This document shows, in pieces, positions 26,401 through 35,420 of a stretch of 64,000 bases of DNA. This DNA is from Ischnura elegans (lineage: Eukaryota > Arthropoda > Insecta > Odonata > Coenagrionidae): the NCBI RefSeq assembly GCF_921293095.1, contig NC_060251.1:38297644-38361643 (forward strand), in the 5' to 3' direction. The notes beneath the pieces are model-generated. The model made no database searches. It was not told where the DNA came from and was given only the letters and a program-made list of their open reading frames with translations. The translations under genes and the position numbers were made by a program. How positions within the stretch are numbered: position 1 is the first letter of the stretch; every line of letters begins with the position of its first letter.

Positions 26401-29400
26401 TATTTAATTCAGACTTGCTGCGATACTCGTCATATCTTCTCTTCCTCTCTACTCGTCGCGCCGACTTCTCTGCCGCCTCTCTCTCTATTAAGTGCTTCGT
26501 TAAGGATCTCATTACTTGGCAAGCCAAAGGCGCTTTATAGTTGTCCCGGTAAACTAAGTTCACCCCAACCAGCTAGTTTACAATGCATTTCATATTATGC
26601 GCATAATATATATGTCTATGATTTGGGCGATTAGTTTTGTTGGTGCAAGCAGAAACTCAAAACTAATAAATGTATGGAAGTTTTTCAGAAAGAAAAATAT
26701 TTTGAAAGCTCTCTCTCTATAAGCTTAGGATCTTTTGAAGTAGGTGTCCCGGTCGCCTCTGTATTTTCAAGAGCACTTTATCCATATCGTTTTGAATAAC
26801 TTCCAGAGCATTTACCGCGGCAATATCAAAGAACTGATCCAATTTTTCATTCAATTCCATGTCTTTCTTTAGCTGTTTCGTAGATCGCCGTCAAAAATAA
26901 ATCTTGAATTTTAACAGCTTACTGCACACTGTACCTCTATTTAATATATTTCCCGTATTTCTTGAATTATTTGAATTCTCGACATAATACTCTGGAATGG
27001 GACCACGAACATCATCGTTTGTCTCGTATTTGCATACAATCCTTGTTTCAGGGTTAAGTGTTGGTGATAGAACAACTGCAGCATTTCGCGAATCAAAGTC
27101 AGCTTATTTTTCACGATACAAGCAGCGATATCTGTTATAGGGACGCCGATGAGGAATACTTCACTAGACTTGCGCTCGATAAACAACATTGTATTTATCA
27201 ATAGCGTTTCGACTTCGAAAATTTACTCTACGCCTTTCAAAATCCGACTGCGATGAGGTTAAAGAAAATGTGAAACACGCAAACTTGGGTAAGAAAACAT
27301 ACACAGTTGTCTCTAAACATCATTCTTAATGGTTCCATCTATTCTGCGAATTCATCTCAACGAAAAAGTCTCCAGAATTTATAACAATGCAAAACCATAC
27401 AGGTTTTTAGGTAGCTCCTCCTTTCTTACACCGACTCTCTTTAGAGTACGCGCGAGGGGGGCGTAATGCCGTGATCAGTTGACCGTGAATGCGGGCCGCG
27501 AGTGACCAGCGCGCCGTCAGGGGTGTGACGCGCAGCTGTAGCTAGCGGTAGAGTATTGTATTCCTGGAAAATTGTTGAGCGGACGTTAAAATGGAGCGAA
27601 TTTTGGCCCAAGAGGGCTGCAAAATCGTGCGTTACCGATGAAAATGATGTTACTTCAAAAAATTGTGAAAATTTAATGTTATTGCATTTATGCTCTTTGA
27701 GCGACCTCTAAATGTTAAACAATTGAGCTGAAATTTTTAGAATATCCATTCTGCACCCCATAGCATATTTTAAGAGGTAGAAATCAAAAATCCGAGAAAA
27801 AATAAAAAATAAGCAACACCCTAAAGACCCTGCCTTTTTTTCTGCATTTTAAAATTAGAAGCGCGACTATCCCTCTGTGGACCTGCATTGAAAAGAGCGG
27901 GGGAAGCCCGCTGGGAGCGGGCGCAGCACGCTCGTCATAAAATATTTAGACCAGCCTTTTAAAATACATTCCCCTAATTTAATGGTATGAGTCTTATGTA
28001 GAGGCTTCAGTCAGTTTAAGGAAGTTAGTTTTCTTAGCTACACGAAAGTGCCCTTCAAAAGAGTCACCTGGAATACAACGTCATAGTTGAAGTCATCATC
28101 ATGGCCTTATTGTTAGTCTAATGGTTGCAAGCAGATCGTGAAAAATTACTATCAAAACGTGGGTATTTTGCTGTTTTATATTATAAGTAGAGATGCGTGA
28201 AAATCGCAAATGCGATATAGATGCGATGTGCGCAAATAAATGCGACATAGTTACCATGACTGGATATTTTTACGCAAATTTGGCTTTTCGACGGCAAAAT
28301 TCGTACATTTTGTGCCAGTTTAAATGTTCCACCGACACTCGCCGCTTAAAGCATGTGGGCGACTGGCCAGCTGCTAGTTGGTTGGGACTCTACGTGGCCG
28401 CGGACTACAAGTGGGCGCGGGCAAGCTACACTTCCGCCACTATATGTCTTATTCCTTAATTTATTATTGTTCTACAACATAATTATTTAAAATATTCTGC
28501 ATTTTCTCATTTAACTGTGTTTCACTACATTTCAACGTCATCTACCTCATTATGAAAATAAAAAATAGACGCTACAAAATGCGATAAACTGTTATTGAAA
28601 GTGCGATAAAATAAAAATGAAAGTGCGACTTTCACGTATATCTAATTATAAGTTTAGAATGGGCGGTTGCCATTTGAGCAGAATTCGTTGCTGTCTATGA
28701 AACCTTAAGTGGTGATTTATTCTGCAACCCAAGTGTGGCTGATGGTCAGTTTTTAAAGCAGCAATATTTTATTTTGATAATACTGCCTGAGTTTTTCCCA
28801 CCGTTATGCAGGGTGTTTCAAGAGGAATCTGCAATGCTTAAGAAGGTGATTGGGTAGATAATTTTAAGCATTTTTATCCATAAACTTGAGCAATGAAAAC
28901 GCAAACATTTTTTTTGGATGTGCGTGGGTGGTTCAATAAGTCTCTAGGAAAAGGTGTGAAAAAAATTATATTGGGTCAATTATTTTATATTCTTCCTCAT
29001 AGTCTTCCTTCAGCCATATAATATTTTTTAAGCATTTTTCCAAGCATTTTAAACAGTCCAAAAAGTAGAATTTCTGTATCTCCTCAAAAAAGTTATTGGT
29101 TTGGGCGTTGACCTTCTTAGACGTAAAACTTTGTCCGCAAAGCCATTTCTTCAAGTTGTGAAAGCATAAAAAGTCACCGGAGCCCAAATCTGGTTGATAA
29201 GGTGAATTTCGTAATAATTGGAAATTAAATTCAGCAATTTTAGCTAGTAACTCTGAACAAGTTGAAGGAAGGAATTTTTGCTTTAAATGAGGGCACTATT
29301 CTTGATTTCGGCGAGAATCTGGTCCAACAACGGTGCACAATACTATCCTGTTATCGTTTTTCCCTTTTCCAATTAATCAGTGTAGATAATTCCGAATGCA

Positions 29401-31024
29401 TTCCAAAATATCGTTGCCATGGCTTGACCGGCCCATTTAAACATCTTCGCCCTCTTTAAAGCTCGTCCATCTTCAAAATGCCATTGTTTCTCCTTTTATT
29501 TTGTCTCTTTAGTGTATTGATTAATCCATATTTCATCTAAAGTTATGAATTGTGCTGAAAATCCTCAGGATTGCGAAGTAGAAGTGCCAAAACAGCCTTT
29601 GAGTTGACCACACGATTACGTTTATTCTCTAATGTGAGAAAACGCGGCAGCAATCTTGCCGATAATTTTTTCACACCCAAATTTTAGTGCAAAATTAAAG
29701 CAATTGCGCATTGCGATATGCCTGTGGCATTACCTATATCGCGCACTTTGATTCGTCTAGCATTTAAAACCATATCGTGGGTTTTGTCTTTCATTATGGG
29801 GGGTAGACAGTAGGCACTTCCACAGAGCGTCCGGAACAATGTAAATTTTATTGGATGTACGGCCACGTTTTTACTCATTTTTCCAGTTGTAAATCGTTTC
29901 AAATACAGGAGCAGATCTTACATAACCGTAACTCAAGTTAACTTTCATATTTTTCGGCGTTAAACCTTTCAAAATCAAGTGTTTGATCATCACACAAAAC
30001 TCAATTTTATCCATTTTTTATAAGCAAATGAAAGTTTTCTCTACACATGCAACAAAAATAAAAATATCGCATGGATATAGCTGAAACTTTAACAGCTGAC
30101 TAGTCGCGAGTGCTACTTTCTAGTCAACAATAATTTTTGATGTCAAGAGAGCAATTTATTAGAGATTTTCAGAGAAGGACTTATTGGACGACCGTCGTAC
30201 TTTGCAGTTACCACGAAAACGGTTTTTCTTGGGCATCCACCCTTTTAGATATTTTATTCAATGCTCTGGATTTTTAAGGACATTTAATAATTAAGGATGG
30301 ACGAAAATGTGCGATTATAATTGCATAAAAAATAACCTTTGAGCTTAATTAAACGAGAGCTTTGAGCGAATATCAACAGTACGGTTGCGCAATCTCAACC
30401 GTTTAGAGATTATCTGTTTTAGACAATATTTATAGCGCATTTTCTTCCAACCTTAATTATTTGATGTCTTAAAACATCCAGAGTGTTAAATAAAATTTCG
30501 AAATTTAGTATTCCAGAAAAATCGTTTTCATGGCAACTGTGCAGTGCATGCAAAAAAATGTTCGCGTTGCCTTCGCAAAGAAACTAAGGAGTTGCGACCC
30601 CATGTATATGGATAAAAAATGGTTAAAATTGTTTCCCCCACCACCTCCTGAAGTATGACATTTTCCTCAAGAAGAATTCTGTAATGATTTTTTAAAATTT
30701 TGGACTTCTTTAGCTATTACCAATTGCCTTTAACTTCCAAAACCGGATTGCACCCAGAATAGTTCCCTCACATCAATGTCGAACTTCGCTTATTCAACGT
30801 ATGGTCAATATTTTATTCAACAGCAATGAACTCACCTTTATTACCGTTGGGTCATCAAGTATTATCTGATTCAAGACTTGATTTGCCCGTTGCTCGTTGA
30901 TTTCCCAAGATGGCTGCGCAGTTGTGGTGCCGATTTTACCCACCAAGACAAGGAGAACCGCAACAACAGCTACCGCGATATTGCTTTTTCCTAATGGGGA
31001 AAAGCGGATCGTAGAGCCTGCCAT
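8300..31024 (-). CDS. PLB1-like: Gene A: phospholipase B1-like secreted GDSL lipase, 7 exons (complete)
   Basis: Coding exons, in transcription order: 31024-30836, 18150-17892, 13710-13484, 12428-12269, 10388-10231, 8992-8809, 8460-8300. The joined frame stays open for 445 codons plus TAA. Residues 1 to about 36 are a signal peptide (hydrophobic run AVAVVAVLLVLVG). SGNH block I is GDS at 121-123 (nucleophile Ser123), preceded by the PLB1-type sequence LRPGDIKVV. Block III is GHND at 232-235 (Asn234), and block V is DCTH at 381-384 (Asp381, His384). Family members hydrolyse acyl esters of phospholipids or related lipids. With no C-terminal membrane segment, this one is probably secreted. All introns are GT/AG with phases 0,1,0,1,0,1. 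Intron 1 is 12.7 kb and full of transposons. Gene B is a tandem paralogue with matching exons. The family call is firm; the substrate is unknown. Confidence 0.9.
8809..8992 (-). CDS. PLB1-like: Gene A exon 6 (block V DxxH)
   Basis: The acceptor ACACAG leads into TELDEYQNNNTFTVEWMPF and later APDCTHLNQRG, which holds the catalytic Asp381 and His384. The donor is CTTG|GTGAGT and the exon ends in phase 1. The 184-nt length is identical to gene B exon 6. The exon has no internal ATG, so a simple ORF search misses it. Confidence 0.9.
9478..9509 (+). ncRNA. Hammerhead-ribozyme-like motif, degenerate (Penelope type)
   Basis: CCGAAGA (one mismatch to the core CUGANGA), then CGGGT/ACCCG stem II with a tight loop, then GAAACGTC. 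GGCA before and TGCT after can form stem I. Same layout as the motifs at 39.1 and 60.3 kb. Probably inactive because the core U is C. It lies in the gene A transcription unit but on the opposite strand, downstream of exon 6. Confidence 0.35.
9640..9652. repeat. (CA)n microsatellite
   Basis: A short run of alternating C and A within the intron between gene A exons 5 and 6. Confidence 0.6.
10231..10388 (-). CDS. PLB1-like: Gene A exon 5
   Basis: The acceptor CTTTCAG and a split codon give DTTLLARQPNTEACKII, then CPCLEKTG and MSAVVRDYQQAEIEV. The CPC pair and the VVR-YQ helix are shared with gene B exon 5. The donor is GAAGTG|GTAAGT. The exon is 158 nt, one codon longer than in gene B, and ends in phase 0. 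Confidence 0.88.
11202..12242 (+). mobile_element. LINE 3' fragment (CR1/L2/Jockey group) with hairpin start
   Basis: From about 11455, broken frames match a non-LTR reverse transcriptase C-terminus: STKLLGVILTDNLDWSSHVD, then IYPHLTYGIIFWGN, LFSMQNRAVKAMAR-type sequence, KIYNKLP and FKNALKKYLMENNYYSLKDF. Stops and frameshifts show decay. It ends in an ATT-rich tail at about 12242. The 5' part is a long hairpin: 11202-11330 and 11355-11479 are near-perfect inverse copies. It is inserted, opposite in orientation, in gene A intron 4, ending 26 bp from the exon 4 boundary. Confidence 0.75.
12269..12428 (-). CDS. PLB1-like: Gene A exon 4 (block III GHND)
   Basis: The exon starts LVFIMIGHNDVCAYQCSDP after the acceptor CTGTTACAG. 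Asn234 of GHND is the oxyanion-hole residue in this family. The 160-nt length equals gene B exon 4. The donor ATAG|GTAAGT lies only about 26 bp from the AT-rich 3' tail of a LINE inserted in the following intron. Confidence 0.92.
13484..13710 (-). CDS. PLB1-like: Gene A exon 3
   Basis: The acceptor TTTCAG opens a codon split after one base, giving GGLETWRTVTTVANLLKIFN and then RGYSTGTGNF. This matches the PLB1 region after block I, where an invariant Gly lies before TTLPNILK-type sequence. The donor is TGGAAG|GTAATG and the exon ends in phase 0. It is 227 nt, the same length as gene B exon 3. Confidence 0.9.
13906..14329. mobile_element. hAT-type MITE with 8-bp target duplication, carrying a nested insert
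   Basis: Inverted ends CAGTGACGTAGCCAGGAATT and (reverse complement) CAGTGGCAAAGCCAGGTGG. Perfect 8-bp flanks AGTACAAG occur at 13898-13905 and 14330-14337, the length typical of hAT. The family recurs at 24368. Within it, about 14145-14278, is a second hairpin (GTGATAGTTTTCCGGGTTTA and its inverse) like the tails of the Penelope-type repeat at 57.6-58.0 kb. It lies in gene A intron 2. Confidence 0.75.
14380..14760. mobile_element. MITE-like element related to 57.02-57.39 kb
   Basis: The right end CCTCACATAGTAAATGGATG resembles the TCACATAATTAATGG end at 57.37 kb. The left half holds GTGAGATTTGGCTTGACCCC and an inverted poly-G/C hairpin around TTTAATCTCACACGAGATTA, also present in the 57-kb copy. 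Non-coding. Confidence 0.45.
15005..15200 (+). repeat. tRNA-derived SINE, head-to-head partial copies
   Basis: 15129-15195 contains GGTGGTGTAACTGGCTATCA (A-box-like) and CCAGGTTCGAATCCC (B box). 15005-15095 is the inverted distal part of the same family, which recurs at 51.29 and 51.77 kb. A decayed internal polymerase III promoter; not a functional tRNA. Confidence 0.6.
15990..16330. repeat. GC-rich repeat-like block
   Basis: It begins TGTGGCGGCACAAATTCAAA and is abruptly richer in GC than its flanks. The base composition and TG start could suggest a solo LTR, but I find no second copy, no CA end with a target duplication and no primer-binding site. Confidence 0.25.
16335..16660 (+). repeat. 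tRNA-derived SINE
   Basis: GGTGTGGTGGCTAGAGCGTT (A-box region) is followed 30 bp later by GGGCTCAAACTCAAATCCC (B-box-like). A family-type body continues to an AT-rich end. It sits in gene A intron 2. Confidence 0.5.
17160..17335. repeat. GGATCCAGG-ended MITE
   Basis: Inverted ends: GGGGCGGATCCAGGATTTTG and CCCCCCTGGATCCGCCTATG flank about 130 bp of non-coding sequence with poly-G and poly-C runs. Confidence 0.55.
17892..18150 (-). CDS. PLB1-like: Gene A exon 2 (GDS nucleophile, block I)
   Basis: The acceptor CATTCACAG precedes VFIQGSKTSDEYGD in phase 0. The exon carries LRPGDIKVVGGIGDSITSG, which contains the catalytic serine and is the most diagnostic PLB1 segment. The donor is GCAG|GTAAGA and the exon ends in phase 1 (259 nt). 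It corresponds to the 268-nt exon 2 of gene B. Confidence 0.92.
18510..18530. repeat. 21-bp poly-C tract
   Basis: An uninterrupted run of C in gene A intron 1, between GGCAGGTGGAT and GCTCGCTTC. Its length in an assembly should be treated with caution. Confidence 0.8.
19030..19895 (+). pseudogene. Decayed pogo/jerky-type DDE transposase, C-terminal part
   Basis: Broken frames read GLEKAGVVPVNKKQIISHLP, then RRRK-LQVSPG-SVRV across two stops, then AIGAEYVRVDCMEPTIYAWK and LEDVVMKIEPPKSIKRSLFY. The order (A/G-x-VPxNK..LP, RRKK-xGKSV, WK...IEPP) is that of the C-terminus of Tigger/jerky-like transposases. At least four stops or frameshifts make it non-functional. It lies antisense in gene A intron 1. 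Confidence 0.55.
20790..21080. repeat. GC-rich foldback
   Basis: ACAGCGTTGCAAGGCGGTTC and GCAGCGCTGCCGCAGCA at 20833-20868 are inverted at about 20879-20930. More GCAACGCTACAG-type words follow. The block is sharply GC-rich in an AT-rich intron. Its open frame follows the repeat pattern and has no recognised domain. Confidence 0.45.
21100..24350. other. Gene A intron 1, nothing recognised
   Basis: About 3 kb of AT-rich sequence without exon-like splice-bounded frames, RNA motifs or clear terminal inverted repeats. A run of A with AAATA units occurs near 22720. Confidence 0.4.
24368..24626. mobile_element. hAT-type MITE, second copy of the GTAGCCAGG family
   Basis: Left end CAGTGGCTTAGCCAGAAGGG; right end GAAATTCCTGGCTACGCCAC-TG. 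The body matches 13.97-14.08 kb (GAAGTTTTTTCGATTATAAA and the complementary segment). The flanks contain similar AGCGACAC / AGTGACAC words, a possible imperfect 8-bp duplication. Confidence 0.6.
24662..24775. repeat. Short GGATCCAGG-type MITE
   Basis: GTGACGGATCCAGGATAGGG at the left and CCCCATAGATCCATCACT at the right are inverted ends. Poly-G and CCACCAGAAGTGGTGG lie between them. Confidence 0.5.
25273..27824. mobile_element. 2.55-kb DNA transposon with 400-bp terminal inverted repeats and 6-bp target duplication
   Basis: Ends TTAGGGTGTTGCTTATTTTT and AAATAAGCAACACCCTAA. The arms 25273-25670 and about 27420-27824 are inverse copies along nearly their whole length. AGACCC flanks both sides (25267-25272, 27825-27830). 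The arms include a GC-rich block with GCTAGCTACAGCTGCGCGTC. The interior has short frames on both strands (26381-26563, 26941-27201) without a domain I recognise. A 6-bp duplication is reported for IS3EU and Dada, but no catalytic motif confirms either. Confidence 0.75.
28808..30675. mobile_element. Foldback MITE (CAGGGTGTT family), copy 1, interrupted by mariner
   Basis: The left part GCAGGGTGTTTCAAGAGGAA to about 28924 and the right part from about 30194 match the intact copy at 55384-55995. Landmarks: GGACGAAAATGTGCG, TTTCCAACCTTAATTATT and AGTTGCGACCCCATG. The two halves of the element are inverse copies of each other. The gap between them is the mariner at 28925-30193. Confidence 0.7.
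28925..30193 (-). pseudogene. Decayed full-length mariner transposon
   Basis: Ends GTGGGTGGTTCAATAAGTCT and GACTTATTGGACGACC are inverse. On the minus strand the transposase starts at 30014 (MDKIEFCVMIKHLILKGLTP), continues with IKVRDIGNATGISQCAI, then ITLDEIWINQYTKETK (first catalytic Asp region) and MATIFWNAFGIIY. It finishes YQPDLGSGDFLCFHNLKKWL (third catalytic Asp region). Many stops and frameshifts. The total length of about 1.27 kb is normal for mariner. Confidence 0.8.
30836..31024 (-). CDS. PLB1-like: Gene A exon 1 (signal peptide)
   Basis: It encodes residues 1-63 and starts at the ATG at 31024. A hydrophobic core of about 13 residues is followed by TTTAQ, a plausible signal-peptidase site. 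The donor reads AAG|GTGAG, with GT at 30835-30834, and the exon ends in phase 0. The exon contains no catalytic residue. Confidence 0.85.
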
Positions 31025-31058
31025 CTTCCAGGTACTTCTTTGGCTGAACAGGCGTTGA

Positions 31059-31064
31059 AACTGA
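31059..31064 (-). promoter_or_regulatory. Possible arthropod initiator TCAGTT of gene A
   Basis: TCAGTT on the minus strand matches the arthropod Inr consensus TCAKTY. It lies about 38 bp upstream of the gene A ATG. No TATA box at the expected spacing is visible. Confidence 0.35.
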
Positions 31065-31357
31065 GGGTTAAAAGTTTTTAAGCGCTACAGATATGGATAA
31101 AATGAGAAAAGCCAGGCAAAATTTGGCGTGTTATCTTATAATTATCTCGATTCGTGCGTCGTCGTCTTAAGCCGGTCTGGTAGGTTTTAATTCCGGTTGT
31201 CCATTACGATCGTTCGTTCGAAGTCTCTTCACGTTCAAAGGTAGCGCATTTTACGCACTCACCACAAGAGCCCACTATGATTTCCAAGCGCCCATTACAT
31301 TTCCAAAACTGGTGATCAGGTAAGGAACTCGTGAAGCTCTCATAGGTTTAGGCAGGA

Positions 31358-31440
31358 CAGGGGTCGGCAACCTTTCGAGACGGAAGAGCCACAAGTAATG
31401 CAACCAGCAATGCTGCTACATTTCGACAGTGATTTTATTT
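31358..31440 (+). repeat. hAT-like terminus
   Basis: CAGGGGTCGGCAACCTTTCG followed by GAGACGGAAGAGCCAC is the terminal motif widely found on hAT transposons. The matching right end is not visible. It lies about 330 bp upstream of the gene A start codon. Confidence 0.45.
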
Positions 31441-31542
31441 CACCACCGGAGAATTATTCATAATAGGGACACTCTATACTCTCTCCTTCCTACAATCATG
31501 ACATTTATCTTGTTTGCAATCTTTTTGAGCTTAGAAAATCTA

Positions 31543-31765
31543 TCTATAAAATAGAGGATGACTGTTTGTCTGTCCGCTACGCATTTCCATACTGCTGCAC
31601 GGATTGCAACCAAAGTTTGTACGTAGGTGCATCTCGTGCTTCCAAACCCCGTAGTGCTACTTTAGGTTGTGTCCGAAGCGTCCTTTGCGTCGCTTTCTCA
31701 TTACTGATTGTAACTTCAAATCATAGAACTTCTGTGGGTGTGCATCCTTCCGGGTAGGACCTATC
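31543..31765 (+). mobile_element. Possible Helitron 5' terminus
   Basis: TCTATCTATAAAATAGAGGA followed by TGTTTGTCTGTCCGCTACG and ACGGATTGCAACCAAAGTTT resembles the 5' ends of insect Helitrons. No Rep/helicase sequence and no CTRR 3' hairpin is identified. Confidence 0.35.
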
Positions 31766-33413
31766 GACACAATCAAAGTGAAAACATAACTGCAAGGGTT
31801 CTACACTTAACTATTAATCCTCTCGTTGAAAACCATTTTCATTGCCTCTTGGCCGCATCTCCTTTTATGGTTGATAGTTGTTGTGTGATAAGGCTTCCGA
31901 ACAGGCTACGATGACCGCATTGCCTACGCCTTTTTCAGTTGTCCAGTTTTCGACGTTCTAACGATGCAACATTCCTTCACATGATTTATCTGGATTCTTG
32001 TTCTTTATCACTTGACAGCAAAAAATGAAAAACAGGCACTCGTAAATCATCATAATCTGTTTTGAGGACGCAAAATCTATTATTGAGGGCTACAAAACTG
32101 GTTGCTATGAAAGCAAATGGAGTCAACGTTGCTGGCATTGTGATCGTTAGAACACATTTAATATTAATAACGTCCTTGAGGTGCAGGAATTAAGGTAAAA
32201 GTTGGAAATTACGTAACTTTAGTGCGCGTAAGTAGGTAGTTTTTTTTACTGAAGTTGCCTAAAATCGAAACCATCGGAGGATTTAAACATCAGGAGTTTA
32301 CATATCTAATAAATTGATTCAGTTTTAAGTGACGAATCGGTTTTTTGCGTTCATATCATACACCGCTCCGAGGTAAGTACGCTATCGTCTGTACTTGCGG
32401 TTAGGAAACCGTAGGTTTGAAGTTACCACTCCGATGAAAAGAATATTCTACTTTATTGTACATTACGTGAGCCTCTTTCAGTGAAATTTCCACTATAATA
32501 CAGCATTTAGCTGAGGGAATATTAAAGTTCTCAGCTGTCGTTTGAGCTTGGAGTGTAAATCATATAAGTAATGAAGCGGACATATCGATTCCTCAATTGT
32601 TTCCCGTGAAACGAATGGCGAAGGGGAGTTAGCGAAATATCATTCTTCCAATAGAATGAAAGAAAGGACTAATGTCTACCGTTCTCAATTATTTGTACTC
32701 TACGGAATTTTATTTCTCAATTTCAAATAACTTTGTGAAGTCTTCTGTGGTATCATGCTCTTGAAATCGAGATGCCCTTATTTTTACCGATTCGTGATAT
32801 TTAGTTTGTAAATTTCGTTATAGCAGTATAAGCGTTTGTCGTTCCATTATTTTGAGATCGTGAAGAACTTTACTCATTACGCTTTTAATCGGCAATTAGT
32901 CACATGCATTCCACAGGAAACATACGTTACGTCCTACTCCTCTGCATTCTGGCTGTGAATTCGGCTTCGTAGCAGCCTACAGAAGTTGATTTTCGTGATG
33001 TAGGAAAAAAATTATCCTATCGAAAAAAGCCCTTAAAGTTTCTAGATTAGCAGAGTATGTTAACTTAAGTAACGATCAAACACTCCTTTTGCACTTAATG
33101 GAAATTAATGAAAGTGTATAGAATTTCTCTTTCGAAATGAGTACTAATTCATTTGTGCTCTTTAAATGAGTAAAAATAAAAGTAGTTGCAGTTGGATGAT
33201 TATGAATTCTGATGATGATCCACACACTGTCCAGCCTTGCAGTTGATCATGGGAGAACTGTATTTTTCTCCATCTCGGAGTCTCAAATTTATGACTTCGT
33301 ATTAGATTTTGTGTAGAGAATTTACCGTAGTAATAGTGGACTATGGTGATTTAGATTTCGTTTGGAGCCAGTTTTCTTTTATAAAAGCGAACAATATTTT
33401 CAAAGAAATGATG

Positions 33414-34264
33414 TAGGGGAAGCCGGGGCGGAACGGGGTAAGTGATTTTTAAGGGCGAAAAAAAGCGACAATAGGGTAGTTTCCTTCATCAAAGAAACCG
33501 AAAGGCATTGATTGCGATTTGTTGCCCACAATTACTGTATTCATAATATACAAATTATTTCGTTTGAGAAATACCGGTTTAGACGAATGGCAATGGTCCA
33601 TTTTTATCCTCATTTGAAAAGGGCCAGATTGGCGCCCATGCGATGCCTCTCCACGTGACGTCACAGGGACCTAGTTTCTATAGGAGAAGATAGGAGTTAT
33701 ACATCGTCTGAGATTACCAATGCATGCATGAGGCGCAGAGATCAGGGAAACATGTGTTAATAATCACCTATTAAAACTGGCTAAGGTCGGAAAGTTTTCT
33801 TCGTTTGATAAGGTATTAATAAACCTTTTTTAAGCCAAGCGCTACCAGACAGCAAGGTACTCAGCTACCCTCTAGCTTCCTGCGTCTTATCAGCGCTCAG
33901 AGCCTCGATCAAGGTCACCTCACAAGGCGGGAGGGGGAACCAGAAATACGTCACACGGAGAGATTTCCTTACCCGTCGCGTTTTCGCGCGCTTGAAAATT
34001 TTCACTTTTAATTTAATCGCGAAAAATAGATATCGTCATTTAAAAATCTAAAAGCGTGAAATACGTACTCCAGGAGTAATAATCTTCCGATATAGGCAAT
34101 AAAAAAATAATAGGAAACCACCCTATAACCATAACTAGTCCAAATTGGTGTTGCTAAACTTATAAGCAACACCAATCTGGACATGATATAGTTATTTCCG
34201 CATCCGAAGCACCTTTTTTCGCTCTTAAAAAATCGCTAACCCCGTTCCGCCCCGGATTCCCTTA
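33414..34264. mobile_element. Outer inverted-repeat element enclosing MITE copy 2
   Basis: Left arm GGGGAAGCCGGGGCGGAACG then GGGTAAGTGATTTTTAAGGG. The right arm carries the inverse, CCCGTTCCGCCCCGGATTCC. Arms are about 50 bp. Contents: MITE copy 2 (33472-34125) and a small hairpin at 34139-34181 (TTGGTGTTGCT / AGCAACACCAA). At least three layers of inverted repeats. Confidence 0.65.
33472..34125 (-). mobile_element. TAGGGTRGTTTCC-family MITE, copy 2
   Basis: Inverted copy of 2963-3677 with very high similarity over most of its 654 bp, and with matching ends TAGGGTAGTTTCCTTCATC and AGGAAACCACCCTA. It lies within a larger inverted-repeat element at 33414-34264. Confidence 0.8.
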
Positions 34265-34499
34265 CCTATACCATTTCTGAATATAACGAAAAGTAATGGT
34301 TCAGCTATCCGGTTTTCTTCAGAACCAGCCATTATTCCACCATTATCACCCCAAAAAGGTTCTGAAATTCCGCTCCGGTTTTTTCCGGTAAAGCTTCCAA
34401 ACCTCTCATTTGGGATCATTTGAAATTCATGGTTTGAGGCAGCTGTCCATACCGCTCTCCTTTCTGATTGCCTTTTAATAGTCACTTATTTATTCACTT

Positions 34500-34778
34500 C
34501 TATATGAGGGGGTGAGAAGGCAAGGGGTACAAATGATTTTTTTCTAAACAGAATTAGGTATAGTTAATTGCTACATACAAATACATAGAAATATACAAAA
34601 ACTTGGTGTCCTAGGGATACAAGTGAATCACTGTTCTATACTAACATCGAGTGGAATATAAAATGCACTACTAAATGTCTAATTGATCTCCTTTGTTTTC
34701 TTTACCCAATTTCTGTACCTAATTCTGTTTAGAAAAAAGAAATCACTTGTACCATTGGCTTCTCACCCACTCATATAT
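34500..34778. mobile_element. 279-bp MITE with 60-bp inverted ends
   Basis: Left: TATATGAGGGGGTGAGAAGG through CTAAACAGAATTAGGTA. The right end is the inverse, TACCTAATTCTGTTTAGAAA through CTTCTCACCCACTCATATA. Non-coding. It abuts the duplicated LINE segment. Confidence 0.65.
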
Positions 34779-35420
34779 CCTTAATCACCTGTCCTATTAA
34801 ACTCAACGTGACGATACCTTTCTCTTCTTCCCGTTAGTTCCCGTTTTTCGACGATTGTCTTCATCGGACTATCTTGAATCTCGAAAAAATCTATCGCGAA
34901 TCGAGGGCGAATCTTGAATCTATCTTGAAAATATAAAAATTATAAGACGGCAAATATACGAATGTTTTCGATTTATATGCAATAATCATTCCACCTGCGT
35001 CAAAAAATATCACGAATGTCATTACAAAGAGTGATGGTCAATAAGGATGAAAAAATTAATTTTATTTATAAATTTTGTTATTTTTTATAATTTTAATGAT
35101 TGCATTAACGATTTGGCATATCCATTTCCTTTTTTTGTGTGTTTTTTGACTCGATAGTGTCTAGATTGTCGTCTGCAATTCCTTTAGAAAAATTAGCCTA
35201 AGTACTTATCAAGAAATTTGCATATAATCATGCGATATATTTGTTTATAAATGAATGGAAAATAATATTTAAAGTGCTTTTATTTATTAAAAGTTACCCA
35301 AACACGTTAAAACACCCTCAAATTTTAATCTATATTTGGGAAAATCAAAAATGTAAAAGTGCGGCAAAAAAGCCGCAAGCGTGCACTGGCGTTATACTTG
35401 CAGGTGCGTGCACCTAAGGG

